Assembly: GCF_000143415.4 (NCBI RefSeq)
Contig: NW_003314306.1
Span: forward strand, 236,587 to 300,586
Direction: 5' to 3'
From: Selaginella moellendorffii
Taxonomy: Eukaryota > Streptophyta > Lycopodiopsida > Selaginellales > Selaginellaceae
DNA: 64,000 nucleotides
The notes under the pieces are model-generated. The model was not told where the DNA came from. It saw only the letters and a list, made by a program, of their open reading frames with translations, and ran no database searches. The translations under genes were made by a program, and so were the position numbers. Below, in pieces: positions 24,619 through 36,485 of the stretch. How positions within the stretch are numbered: the first letter of the stretch is position 1; each line of letters starts with the position of its first letter.

Positions 24619-26897
24619 ATGGCGCTGGGGTGTGCCGCTCTTGGATCGTCCCCGTGCGCCTCTCTTCCAGGTAATCTTGACCGATTCGCTGCGCTCTAGC
24701 GCCAAATGCTGGCTGCAGGAGCATCGCATTCCTTCGCCGTGGGGTCGAAATTTTGCTCGAGGCTCTGCTTCTCCGGTAAGAGTCGCTGTTCTGTTTTCTT
24801 GATCGGGTAGAACAGTGACGAAGCTATCAATCCAGCTCGTCCTAGAGGCCGACTGCAGAGGTGGGAGAATTCTTCTAGAAGGCTTTTATTCGCGAGGATC
24901 AGGGCATTAAGTTCGCAATCTGCGGGGGGTAGCGATGATCGTAGCACGACTTCTGAGAAATTTCTCAATCCTTACGTCTGGTCCGACAGAAAGGTATGTG
25001 TTCCATTTCTTTCCACGTTGACAAAGAGCTCTAAAGTCTTTTCTTGCTGATGTGTAGAGCCCCAGAATATGTATACTGGGTGGTGGCTTTGGTGGTTTAT
25101 ACACTGCCTTGCGGCTGGATTCTCTTGTGTGGACACCAGAAAAGCGTCCGCAGGTTCTCAGCCTTTATTTTCTGACCAGTTTTATGGCTTGCTTCCTCAA
25201 GGACGTTTTCTTTTCCAGATTTTACTTGTGGATCAATCCGAGCGTTTCGTTTTCAAGCCGATGCTTTACGAGCTATTGTCAAAAGGTTACGACTTCTCAG
25301 AAAAAAAGAAAAAAAAAATGCCCCACATTTTTTCTCCTGACTCACGATGTGCAGAAGTTGATGTCTGGGAGGTAGCCCCACTATTTGCAGACCTCTTGGC
25401 GAGCACAACCATACGCTTTCTAAAAGACAATGTCAAATCCGTGTCACCTTTTGATGCAGTTGCTGACGATAACAAGTCGTCAGCATCTAGCATCGGTGGT
25501 AAGGTGTACCTTGAGAGCGGAATTCAAGTCGAATATGACTGGTAAGCTTCCAGTGTTCTCATCCTTTTTACTTTTTTTTTTCAAACATTTAAACATCTGA
25601 CTCACAGATATCAGGCTAGTATTGGCGTTGGGTGCTGAAACTAAGATGGATATGGTTCCTGGAGCACTGGAACACGCCCTTCCTTTCTCGACTCTGGAAG
25701 ATGCTCTCGTAAGCTTCGGTTTTCTTTTTTCTTTTTCTTTCGCCTTTTCCATTTAGATTGCGTTTTTAGAGCCACTCATGCTTCTCACGTCTTTAGAGGC
25801 TGGAGAAGAGATTGGAAGAGCTGGAAAGGGAGAGGTTTGGTCCGAAGCAATTGCCCATAGATGTTGCTGTTGTCGGGTCCGGCTATTGTGGCATTGAGTT
25901 GTCAGCTACGGTTGCGGAGAGGCTTGGTGAGCGTGGTCGAGTGCAAGTGATTGATGTCAATTCAGAGATCTGCCCTTCAGCACCTACCGGAAACAGAGAA
26001 AAAGCTTCGGAGGTAAAAAAAAAAAAAAAAGGAGAGGACGCAAGTGTTCAGTCTTACTCATCAATTATTTTGCAGGTATTGTCATCTCGCAACGTCAAGC
26101 TGGAGCTGGGATATTTTGTAACTAATATTGCTCTCAAGGATTCCAACGAGCCAGAGAAAAAGAACAAGCGGGTGGTTCTCGAGTTAAAGCCAGCGAACTC
26201 AAGGAACACTCGTAAAGCCCCTCCCAGCACATTTCTGGAAGCCGACTTGGTACTATGGACGGTCGGAGGCAGAGCGTTGGTTCCAAAGGCCTTTCCTACA
26301 AACGGGCGTGGACAGACGGACACTGACGAGACTCTACGAGTAAAAGGACACCCTCGCATCTTCGCGATTGGAGACTCCGCTGGTAACAAAGACAGCTCTG
26401 GAAGGCTGCTGCAAACAACAGCACAGGTACTGACTCTTTTTTTCGCGCTCAAATAACGTTTTTTCTATGTAGGTCGCGCTTCAGCAAGCTGACTATGCCG
26501 GATGGAACTTGTGGGCCGCGATCAACAACAGGCCACTTCTACCTTTCAGGCTAGAAAGTTATTGTCCTACTCTTTTGTTCTGATCGTTTTCTCCAGGTAC
26601 CAGCACTTGGGCGAGATGATGACGCTTGGAAGGTATAATGGTGCTGTTACGCCCAGTTTCTTCGAAGATATCACGCTGGACGGTGTACTTGGTCATACAG
26701 GTAGAACATCTTTTTTTTTCTTCCTGTTTACCATCGTTTTCTTTGAATTTCTTGCAGCTAGAAAGCTCGCGTATCTCTATCGCCTTCCCACAAACGAGCA
26801 CCGCCTCAAGGTTGGAGTAAGCTGGCTAGCGAAATCGGCCGTGGACGCGTTCTCGTACGTCCAGGGTACGGTACTTAGCTTAGCGCAAAAATCGTGA
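24619..26897 (+). CDS. NDC1: Type II NAD(P)H dehydrogenase NDC1, organellar
   Basis: Twelve exons encode about 532 residues: 24619-24670, 24719-24775, 24836-24993, 25058-25153, 25219-25285, 25355-25541, 25615-25708, 25797-26012, 26076-26426, 26473-26549, 26597-26700 and 26758-26897. All phases agree. About 85 N-terminal residues are serine/arginine-rich and look like a transit peptide. The first dinucleotide-binding fold is ICILGGGFGGLYTALRL (FAD) and the second is VAVVGSGYCGIELSATVAER (NAD(P)H). The block TLRVKGHPRIFAIGDSAG is the C-terminal FAD-contacting motif. NDC1 is a single-subunit, rotenone-insensitive quinone reductase. In Arabidopsis it acts at plastoglobules and mitochondria and supports phylloquinone and plastochromanol metabolism. 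The intron after 26549 begins with GC instead of GT. The exon 1-3 choice rests on phase and the need for a transit peptide and is the least certain part. Confidence 0.92.
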
Positions 26898-26963
26898 TTA
26901 GTGTAAAGTGTAGTGATAATAATGTGAAGTTTAGGGCTTATGGGAATTTGAAATTTAGGGCTT

Positions 26964-28661
26964 ATGGCCGAGGTGGGAGAAGAGGAGGGCTGGAGATTTC
27001 TCTACGAGGCGCTGCTGCGAATCTCATCGCTGCGGCTGCTGCTCACCAAGGATTTGGTGGCGCCGTCGGTATCGTGCAATCGCGGGCTCAAGGCGTCCCT
27101 TGGACGATTCTCGTCCTGTTTGGAGCTGGTTTGCGAGTGGCAATCGGAGCGAGAATGCGGGAAGCGCGTGGTGTTGCGCGTTCCTCTCCCATTGTGTCCT
27201 GTCGATCACGGGGCGCCGGTGGAAGCGGTGGCGCGGGAGGATCACATCGAGGTTAAGCTCAGAATGGTGAGTGGTGGAGCGAGTTTTTTGCTGAGCAGCG
27301 AAATGGGAATGCTTCCGAGCACAAGTAAGTTTCTTTGATTTTCCTAGACTCTAGCGGAAGATCTGTATTGTTTTCCATAGATGAATCATCCGAGCTTGCA
27401 TCACGCGCACCGGAAATTATTCTTGGCTGCAGGGCTTGCAAGGCGGCGATCACACGAGGAGGATTCGAGTAAGAAAATCGAGTTTTTATAGGAGGAAGTA
27501 AACTCTTTTGTTCTTTTATGCAGGTCAGTGCTGGAACTTCCCTCCGTTGATTGGAGAGAGGCCACGGACGACTGGTTTGGAGTATGTTGCTGTGGCTCCA
27601 GTATAAGAACCGAGTCAATCGTTGCAGGGTTTGAGAAAAACGTCACCGCCTCGCACGGGAAACTCCTGGTTGGAAACTCGACATGCATCGTTCACGCCTC
27701 GGATCTTTGCCAGGCATCACCACCAGTTGACAGCGCCTGCGATAGAGCGCAAGAAAAGGAGAAGAGCGAGGCTGGTGCTCTCGAGGTAGAAGTAAACGGG
27801 GATACAAACCAGGGTAATCACAGGCAACACACTTCGGTTTTCCGGGGGCACCAGCACGATGTCTGCTGTGAAAAAAATGACTGCGTTACTACTCGTGAAG
27901 AACATACGTCAGGTCCAGGTTTCTACGACTTTCTCAAAGGTCCGGTGGAGCCAATGAACAGCGGTACATGGCAGCCATTCAATTGCCTCGAGTGCTCGTC
28001 GCTGATTGGAGTTTTCTTAGAACCAAACGAAGGCCAAACACCGAAACCAGCCGTCCATCTGTTCAAGCGACACATACTAGCGGCTGAAAACACACTGACC
28101 AAGGAGTCATTCAGGTACTCGTTCTCTATCGCTTTATTTTTCTTCTTGCTCCATTCTAAAGTAGAGTGTTGGCTTTCTTTTCTTTAAGGCACCACACTCT
28201 TGAGAAGGACTTTACCAAGGAGCTCGTATCTAGAGCCGAGCAAGACTCTTCCTATAGATACGTCGTTCGAGGCTTGAGACTTAAAAGACCAATGCTCCAG
28301 GTGGTGCTTGTAAATGAGAACTCTCTCGTTTTCTCTGGAGCAGTGGTGGATTCCAAGAGACAAGTTTCCCTTGGCTCTTTCACTCCAGCGGCGAGTGCGA
28401 TGCTTCAAGATTGTAGCGAGTTTGAAGAACACGAACTAACGTAAGTATCTTATTTAATCCAGTGATGCGGTATCACTAACACGCAAAATTTCGTTCTCCA
28501 GTATTGTAGAGGAGTGGTGTACACGCCATAACGTGGACGACATCTTTCTCCTCGAGGAAGAGATAGCCATGCTGCTGACAACAATCCGTGCAAACCAGGA
28601 ATTTTACCCGGCCTCGTACAGCGTGAATCAAGGTTTTCGGCTGTCCTTCCTGAGAATATAA
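26964..28661 (+). CDS. UBE3D: UBE3D-like E3 ubiquitin ligase (HECT-like, E2C-binding protein family)
   Basis: Five exons (26964-27324, 27381-27468, 27524-28114, 28189-28440, 28502-28661) encode 483 residues in a consistent frame. Features typical of the UBE3D/HECT_2 family are a cysteine pair in ILGCRACKAAI, then VLELPSVDWREATDDWF and the cysteine-rich FGVCCCGSS. A central segment has WQPFNCLECSSLIGVF, and the C-terminal block has RYVVRGLRLKRPMLQVVLVN. The family was first found as a UbcH10-binding protein and adds ubiquitin to cyclin B. Later work links it to CPSF73 and mRNA 3'-end processing. An arginine/glutamate-rich variable stretch lies between about residues 205 and 275. The gene begins 66 bp after the NDC1 stop. 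The ATG at 26964 starts directly with a family-like N-terminus. Confidence 0.82.
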
Positions 28662-28762
28662 ATACGTAAGTTTGTACAAAACAATCGATCCATCCTGCGC
28701 TGTGTTAGTATCCTTCACACAAAACTATCAAATGAAGCTAAGTACCTTTTTTCTTGAATGTT

Positions 28763-31132
28763 TTAGAGATGATCCTGCGGCTTTGGAGACAAGAACATCG
28801 CAGTGTACATGCGAAGCTTGTCCGAGTCCGAGGCAGCGATGCTGAGCCTCCGTTCCAGTCCAGCACCCCCACGGTTTCTCGATGTTCTCGCTGGCTCCGC
28901 TACTGAGACCCTGGCCGCCTTGAAACGCCTCCAAGCCAGCTGAATGGTAACCGCGGCCCAAGTCCTCCATCCGGATGAGTAGTATCTCGCGGTCCGCTTG
29001 AGCTTCTCGTTCGCAAACTCGGTCCGGAAGTGGTCTGTCACGTACTTGAGATCGCGAGCTTCGAATCCGAAGGCTTCCACCGAGTCCAAGCACCTCAGCG
29101 TCGCAATGGACGGGGGTAGCCGGTCGACGAATGGCCTCCTGAGGCACCACGACAGAAGCTCGTCCCCGCAAAAGCTCCCGGGCTCCATGGTGAAGATACT
29201 CGTCTTGTTCTCGCTCAGGTTGTGGATGCTTTGCAGCCTGCCCCGGACGATGAATAGCATCCGCTGCACTGGGTCTCCGGTTCGCGAGATCTACATGGAA
29301 TGACACCACTGTGCATGAAAAACACACTTTGGGATGGTTGCGAGGCTCGGTGCTTACCGTCTCGCCTTTGATGAACATCAGGGGCTTGACGCGGTCGCAG
29401 ATGGTGTCGAGCACGATCTCGTCCATTTGGTAGAAGAGAGGGACCTGACGTACGAGGTCCAGGCAAAGGTGGCGCTTGACATCCCGCCGGACGCCCTCGG
29501 GTAGCTCGCGAACCATGGCGTGCTCGTCAACTCCACGTAAAGCGGCCCATTTCTGGCGCTCGTATTGACGAACACGGTGCCTCAGCCGAGATGGCAGCTG
29601 CCTGCGTTTCATCCAAACCTCGAGGTCTCTGATTTTCAGCCGCATTTCCTCTTTCTTAGCCGTCATCGAGTGCAAGAAAACCTGTCGAAGTCAAAGGGTC
29701 CTACTAAATAAGTTTCCTCACAGAATGCATGAAGTGACTTACTTGTATGTTTCCTATCAACAGTGTGAACAGCATGAGCCCACACGTAATGACTAGAATG
29801 CTGAAAATGACCTCCAGCATTTGATTGCTTGGAACCATAGCATTGCCAAAAGAGCTGGATTTGAAAACAAGAAAAATGTAAGAGTTAGCATGTTTCCCGT
29901 CAAAACTCTGTACCTCAAAGTCATCAACCCCCAGAAGATAGGATAAAGAATGCGGTTTAAGAAGTTCCTGGAGGTAGTCAGCGGCAAGGCGGTTATAAAA
30001 ATCCCGTACTTGAAAACATCACCCTTGTTCTCCAAACAAGTGGGAGCAACATCTGCATATAGCTTCGCAGATGTAAGCGGCGAAGGATCAGAGAACCGTG
30101 GACCGTATAAGATGGCATGCGAGGACCCCAAATCCCGGACATTGCAACCAGCTTTCATTTTGCACTGGTCATACAAGCACGAAGAAATCCTCTGCAAAGC
30201 AAGGAGATACCAACAAGCTCCTGCGGCCTGCAAAGCCAAGAACGTGAGCAAGAACATCGAAGAGAGTTACTGCCATCTTACGTGAGCCGCCACGAAGTAT
30301 GCTGTCAAGTTAAGAGCGAAGCCCCACCAGGCGGTCCCGAAAACGTATCCAGTAACTCTTTGCATCCGCGGCACTAGAGTGATCAAGTGAAACACTTTGT
30401 AGACGAACTGGATCGCGAATGCCACTAGAATGCTTGTCATCATCCCACTCATTTTACCTCCGCTCCTGATCATCTCTGGAACGACACCCCATATAACTAT
30501 CTGCAAGAAAAACGCAAGTCAAACCATTTGTGTCGAGGAAAAACTGAAAAGCTTGCCTGTAAGATAGGAAAAACCACGAAGAGATCGAAAACGAAGCCGC
30601 CGGACGGACGAAGGTAGTGCAAAGCAACCATCCTCGCATCCCAGACGAGCTTTCCACTTCCAAGGACGAGGGACTTCCGAGCGACATAAGCAAGCTTGAG
30701 CTGGAGCCATATATGCCAGAGATGCATCAAGTCGCTCACGCAGCGGAAGAGCGTCACGAAGATACCAAACCAGCCGTCAATGTAGAAGCAGTAGCGGTGT
30801 GGACTGATGGCCACCGTGTAGAGAAACAGCGGCTCGATAGCCAGAGCCCAGAACCTGGAGAGGAGGAAGACCCGGTTCCAGGCGATGATGGTCTTGCTCC
30901 TGGGATCCAAAACTTTGCCGAAGATCCACGTCTTGTAGAAGCCATCTGGTTTTGGCGGGGGCTCGTGATGCATGAGTGAGACACCAACAGCGCCTTCGAG
31001 CATGTAGGAGCTGCCTCGGTCATGGTCTGTGACATGGTGAGGAGGAGGGCCGCCGAAAGAGTTGTATGGAGGAGGACCGGAGCCTAGCGGACGAACAGCA
31101 ACATCCGGCATGCTATTGACTTTGGCGGCCAT
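28763..31132 (-). CDS. CNGC4: Cyclic nucleotide-gated ion channel, CNGC4-like (group IVb)
   Basis: Six coding exons (30557-31132, 30282-30500, 29914-30227, 29743-29854, 29358-29681, 28763-29290) encode 690 residues, close to Arabidopsis CNGC4. The N-terminus is cytosolic. FGKVLDPRSKTIIAWNRVFL starts the channel core, followed by six membrane segments. The pore reads FWGLMTLSSFGNAM. The linker VFLHSMTAKKEEMRLKIRDL and the cyclic-nucleotide-binding domain follow, with HLCLDLVRQVPLF and GDELLSWCLRRPFVDRLP. An IQ-like calmodulin site (AVTIQLAWRRFK) and the tail LRMYTAMFLSPKP end the protein; both match CNGC4. CNGC4 works with CNGC2 as a plasma-membrane Ca2+ channel in immunity and heat signalling. 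The first coding intron starts with GC. The gene ends 101 bp from UBE3D, tail to tail. Confidence 0.9.
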
Positions 31133-31800
31133 CACACCAAGCTCGAGTGCCTGGAACGAGCGAAAGATTAGATCCTTGAACAGAGTCGATAGAACATACA
31201 CAAGGCAAGCGCCAGAAACAAAAAAAAAATCCTCGCAGGACTCTCACAAATCAGTAAAAGGAATCCTTTCAGACTAAGATCGATGAAAAGAAAGAACGAG
31301 AGAAAGATTAAATCCGTCGATAGAACACACACACACACACAAAAGGAAAGCACTTCCATATAAAAAAGAAATTCCTCACAGATCACAACTGGTGAAAAGA
31401 ATCCTTCGCGTCGGACTGAGATCGATCGATCAAATCTGCGAGAGAATCGCACGGGCAAAACATCCAAAGGGCAAAGAAGCAAGAATTTCCCTTGCGGTGA
31501 TCGGGCCCGCAGCATCATGATAGCAATGGAAGAAAAGCGCTTACCAGTATAATGTCGGGGATGGAAATGCGAGCTCCACCATGGAAAGCGGAGGAACAGC
31601 CGCTCCTCCTGTTGGTCCTCCTGCGGCCTCCACATCTTCGCTTTCTCCTGTATCACAAGATCGCAAGAAAACGCCGATCGATCAAGGTCAAGAGCAAGAA
31701 CGCACAGGAGAATCGATTGACCGACTGGCGCCACATCGCGAGACGATTCTCGGCCAAAATTTCACGTGAGAAGAGCCACCAGCATTGGAAGAAATCGACC
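31133..31800 (-). promoter_or_regulatory. CNGC4 5' leader with a spliced intron and a possible upstream ORF
   Basis: Just upstream of the CNGC4 ATG a good acceptor (TTCCAG before 31150) faces a good donor (GTAAGC after 31545), giving a 394-bp leader intron. The leader exon contains an ATG at 31635 followed by an open frame (MWRPQEDQQEERLF...). When spliced, this frame runs past the main ATG in another frame and stops about 13 bases beyond it. Such an overlapping upstream frame would lower translation of the channel. No transcript data are available, so both intron and upstream frame are predictions. A (CA)n run lies in the intron near 31327. Confidence 0.5.
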
Positions 31801-31859
31801 GAGCACGGAAGAACCCTAAGAAAATCCGCTCTTAATACACTAGATTGCCACGTGTCGCT

Positions 31860-34800
31860 ATAGGGACCGTCCGATCTAACGACTTTAGAATATGCGCGTA
31901 ATGAATACCTCTTGCCACCATGCTGATGCTTTTTTCCATGGTTTAGAAATTTGAGATCTACTTGCTCGTTTGCAGCCAAAGGAATCTAGTGAGCTGCAAG
32001 TTAAAAGCTTAAGGGATGCCATGCCATGGGTTTTGGGGGAGAATGTGAACTCCAAGCGTTGAGTGAGTTGAACCCTATGACACTAGAAATTGCCCAACAA
32101 ATGCTGTGCGGTTGAGAAAGTGAAATCCCCCACAATTGGCCCTCTCCTCTCCTCCTCTCACACCCAAATTCACTGTTATAAATCTCACCTTTGAGTGGAC
32201 TTTCCTCGTTACAGCAAAGTATTGACACCAGGTCTGCCAAGAATGGATCCAGCAGTATTTCTATGTATTCATTCTCGTCTTTTCAGCTGTACTTTAGCAC
32301 TAATTTAAGTCATTGATCTCTCCAAAGTCAACATGGATATATCATTGCACTGAAGCCCACCCACACCTCCATTGAAATCAAGCAAGGATCACTAGTAACC
32401 ATCTGGAAATGTTCAAGTTAGGTGAAGAAATGCAATTCTTTTAGTGAGGCCCACCCATGCCTCCATTGAAATCAAGCAAGGATCACTAGTAGCCATCTAG
32501 AAATATTTAAATTAGGTGGAGAAATGCATTCTCTTACTGAAGCCCTTGCCCTAGTGTTCTAGAGCCAAAAAACTTATGTTGAGCATAAAACAATCTTAGC
32601 CACCACATCAACACAAGCATTGACAGCAACTTTGACACTTAGAGCTTGCAATGTAAGCTCTAGAACCCCCGGCACAGGTGCTTGCCTTATGCAATGCTCA
32701 TAAGGGGAAAATATAACATATACAGGCCTTTAAATAATAGGTACATTTGCCTACCATTTTACTTCTTAACTCCCCCTCAAGTTATCTACATCCTAAGGTT
32801 GATTTTGTGCTTGTTGAAAAGCTGTGGCTCCAAGGCTTTTGTAAGGATATTTATTGTTATTTCTTTTGATCTCCTATGCATTAGTATGATGTTGTCAATT
32901 TCAAATAAAGTAATGGTATATTTTTACATGCTTGGTTCTCACCTATAACACTGGATTGTTTATGAGTGAAAGTGTTGATGAATTAAATTCAGACTTTTTA
33001 GATAACAACTACAGACTAGCCTATTTGTTGCTCATAGAAAATCCAACAATAACATAGTAATAACTCATGATAACTAATACTAATATTGCCAATTCAAATG
33101 TAAACTAATATGCCTCACTCAAAAGTTTAAGAAAAAGCTCATAAAAATGGTACATTTTAGAATCTAGCTAATACTAAGCAAAAACTAATACAACATGGTA
33201 TAAATGGTATGCACCAAAATCCATTATATTGTGGTAATAATGAATATATAGATGACTTGATCATCACAACCAAAAAACAAATTCTAAAATCAAGTTTTAC
33301 TTTAATATTTTTGGTTTGCTTAAGCAAACCTATGGGATGGTAGTGAATATACCTAGAATATCCTTGGATATTCTGGGATATTCTACCATCTAACGGTTGG
33401 TATTCATTTAGATTAATCTGGTATTTATAATTTATAAACATGTTTATAATTTATAAACTTTCCTAAACCCTTTCTAGTATATTCTTTTTTATTCTATTAT
33501 CTAATGGTTGATATGCAATAAGATTAATCTTGTGTTTATAAATTACTAACATGCTTATGATTATAAACTTTATTTGATCAATTAGATTAATAAGTAATAA
33601 TAAAACTACCATTAAGCAAACCAAGCGTTGCTACATGCAACGCATAGCAATTTATTAAAATATTACCCAAGAAAATTGATAAATTTCCTTAATCTGTGAT
33701 AAACACAACAAAACAATCACATGTTACCAAGTTGATATTGCATCACACACCATATGTTTATTACATCATATGGTAGTAAACTCATAAGGTAGGATTCTAT
33801 ACTCTACCCACCTAAAAATTTCTCTTACTCTCTTTTGCCTTTGCCTTTGCTCCTTTTTGTAATAGTTACATCCTTTTTAATATACCACAAAAGGGTACAC
33901 ATTAATTTTTATTTTTATCCACGTTATAATGGATTAGGGTGCCATTTTAATTTACCCTTACAACTTGGTAATTCATATGCTATAAGGATTGTAATAAGGT
34001 ACTTAACTTTGGTAGAGCTATTGTTTATAAAGAGGGAGGGCATGGTTCTAGTTCCAATTTCAAGAAGGCTAGGATATTATGTTTCAAATACAAAATTTAG
34101 ATATAGATTTTACAACTTGTTTATCTTTGGAAAAAAAGAGAAACAAAAGTCAATTATAAAAATATATATAACCTAGTGACTCACTTGTAATTATATAACC
34201 TCAACTTAGTTGCTATCTAGAATATTAATTTTCAATTGTATCATCCAGAATAACATTTTATTGTAGAGACCTTCATCAAATGTTTAAGAAAGCTTTGTAT
34301 CCTTCTTCATCTTTGCAATAAATTCATTGCTAAAGTAGAATGGTTTCCCTAATGGGATATTTCTCATAATTGCTAATCTGCTTTTACTTTTTCACAAGTT
34401 CATCCCATTATAACTCACATTGATTTATTATGCAATGAAATCTTTATGAATATAAAATTGTGAAGATGCATAGCCATTTTTTTTGTTCTTTCATAATTTT
34501 TATATGACCACTACCTTCTAGATCCTTCTCCCTTTCCATCCTTTTTATGTATTAAAATTATGTTCTCATTAGTAAACCATTTTATTTTCTATTTTTTATT
34601 TAAATTTGGTTTATTCTGGGAAAAATGTTTAGAAATTAAAAAATAAATATAAATTATAATGATTTTACCTCTGAAATATTTATTACTCTATCAAGACAGC
34701 CAAAAAAAATAATAATACTATAAATGAGGAATTTTCAATTCCCCTTTATACATCTTTGTTGCAAAATTGTATTTAAAATGAAGTAAGAAAAAAATTAAAA

Positions 34801-34900
34801 AATAAAATTAGTTCAAGGAAATAAAGATAGTTTACATTGTAGAAATGTTTGGAACAAATCCAATCACTAGATTAAATGTACTAATATTAGGCTAAAAGTT
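31860..34900. other. AT-rich intergenic block
   Basis: Apart from the 94-bp tandem duplication at 32352-32540 no structure stands out. Short frames have no coding character. Confidence 0.5.
32352..32540 (+). repeat. Tandem duplication, two units of 94 bp
   Basis: The block CTCCATTGAAATCAAGCAAG followed by GATCACTAGTA occurs twice at a spacing of 94 bp, with matching flanks and about ten differences. Confidence 0.85.
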
Positions 34901-34909
34901 ATTATAAAA

Positions 34910-35720
34910 ATTTGCAGTAGATTTTTGGAATGTTAGGGGACATATAGGGATAAAAGAACCATTAAAAATGCTCTTTCAAGCAATTGCCCTTTTTTAGTTG
35001 GTTTTAGGGGAGAGAGATAGGGTGTGTTACATGTTGTATCAAAGAAAATGATATGAATTTGATTCCTATTTTTAAAATTTAATATACCTTTGAGTATAAT
35101 ATATTTTTACTCCTAAAATTGAAATTATATGTATAGGGTATCCATGAGTATGTTGATAGTCAATGAGGATATTGACATCTCTAAAAAGAGGGTAAATGTA
35201 ACATATATGATCATAGGATAAAATTTAGATATATTGTAATTGTGGATTCTTAGAATTTTTGGGGATATATAAAAATAAAACACTAAAAGCTCTTTTATCC
35301 CCTTTTTCCAGTTACCTTACAAGGATAGAAATAGAGTATATTACAATTCCTAAGTGTATAATCTACTTTTAGCATGTTTAAGGGTTACATTTTGCTTCAT
35401 AGTTATTATATAGTAATTCATCATAAAGTATATAGTCAAAATTATATATACTACATTTAGTATTAAAAGATTAGTCTTAACTCAAAATCTATTTAATGAG
35501 CCTAAGAAAAAGTTTATATATTATGGTATAAAATTATACATGCCAAAGTCCATATTAAGGGACATATGCAAAGCCACAACAATTATACATGTACCCACTC
35601 GAATCATCATTTTCATCTTTAAATATATAACAATTGCAAATATCGAATAAAGTAATAGTATTTTCTTACATATTTAGTTCTAACTTATAACACTAGATTA
35701 TTTATGAGTACAAGTATTCA
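34910..35720. repeat. Dispersed AT-rich repeat, copies 2 and 3
   Basis: Two diverged copies of the repeat seen at 9.15-9.9 kb lie head to tail here (cores near 34938 and 35261). Sequence after 35390 also matches the region near 8.41 kb. Near 35185 a purine-rich run is followed by TGTAACATATATGATC, which resembles a polypurine tract next to an LTR. Confidence 0.5.
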
Positions 35721-36375
35721 CAAATTGTCATGGTATATGGAGGCAAAAATTATTTCGAAGAGTCATTCTGTATTATAATATTGAACTAATGTTGCATTTA
35801 TTCCTTCCACTTTAAAGGCATTTTCACTTGAAAATCTTTCTTGAATAGTGTTTGATTCTTCAATAAATTTTGGATTATGTTCTATAATATATTTTAAGAA
35901 TTTATAAGTGGGTTTACATTCTTTTTTCAAACTATTTTTTTGTAATTTCATTTCATTTGTATTGTCTTTTTTATTATATTAGAATCTTTAGTGGAAATAT
36001 TCCCTATATGTGAGGGGATAATCTTTTGATACTACCTAGTTAGAAATGTAAACATAGTATGCATCTTTTTCATAGATACCGAATTTAACTATGCTATAAA
36101 TAGAAATAAATCTTGAAGGAAATTTTATTAATAAAAAAAAATGAATGCCCTCTTACTTGTTTTAGAAAAGTGCAATTCTGCCACTTTCAAGAAATGCCCC
36201 ATATATTTTCTAGTGTTTGGTGGAAATAATGGTAATGATTAGTATGATGGTATATATGCTCTTGCGACACATTGCAACATCATGCACCCGAAAGACTACC
36301 ATGAAATCTTTTTTGAGATGGTAAAGATAAAAATGGAGACACACGAGTACTATGGGTAGTATTGCGAAAAGAACA
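35720..36375. other. AT-rich spacer without genes
   Basis: No coding frame or repeat was recognised here. Confidence 0.45.
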
Positions 36376-36485
36376 CTCAGAAGCATATAAAATGAAAAGT
36401 GAAATGAAAAAGCATATTTTTATTAATTATATAAAATATAAAAAGTTTTATTGATAGAGAATAAACATCGATAGTGTTGGAAAAT

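Noticed and set aside
31168-31734. 188-codon minus frame upstream of CNGC4
   Set aside because: It runs through the predicted leader intron and ends in hydrophobic low-complexity sequence. Only its part in the leader exon is kept, as a possible upstream ORF.
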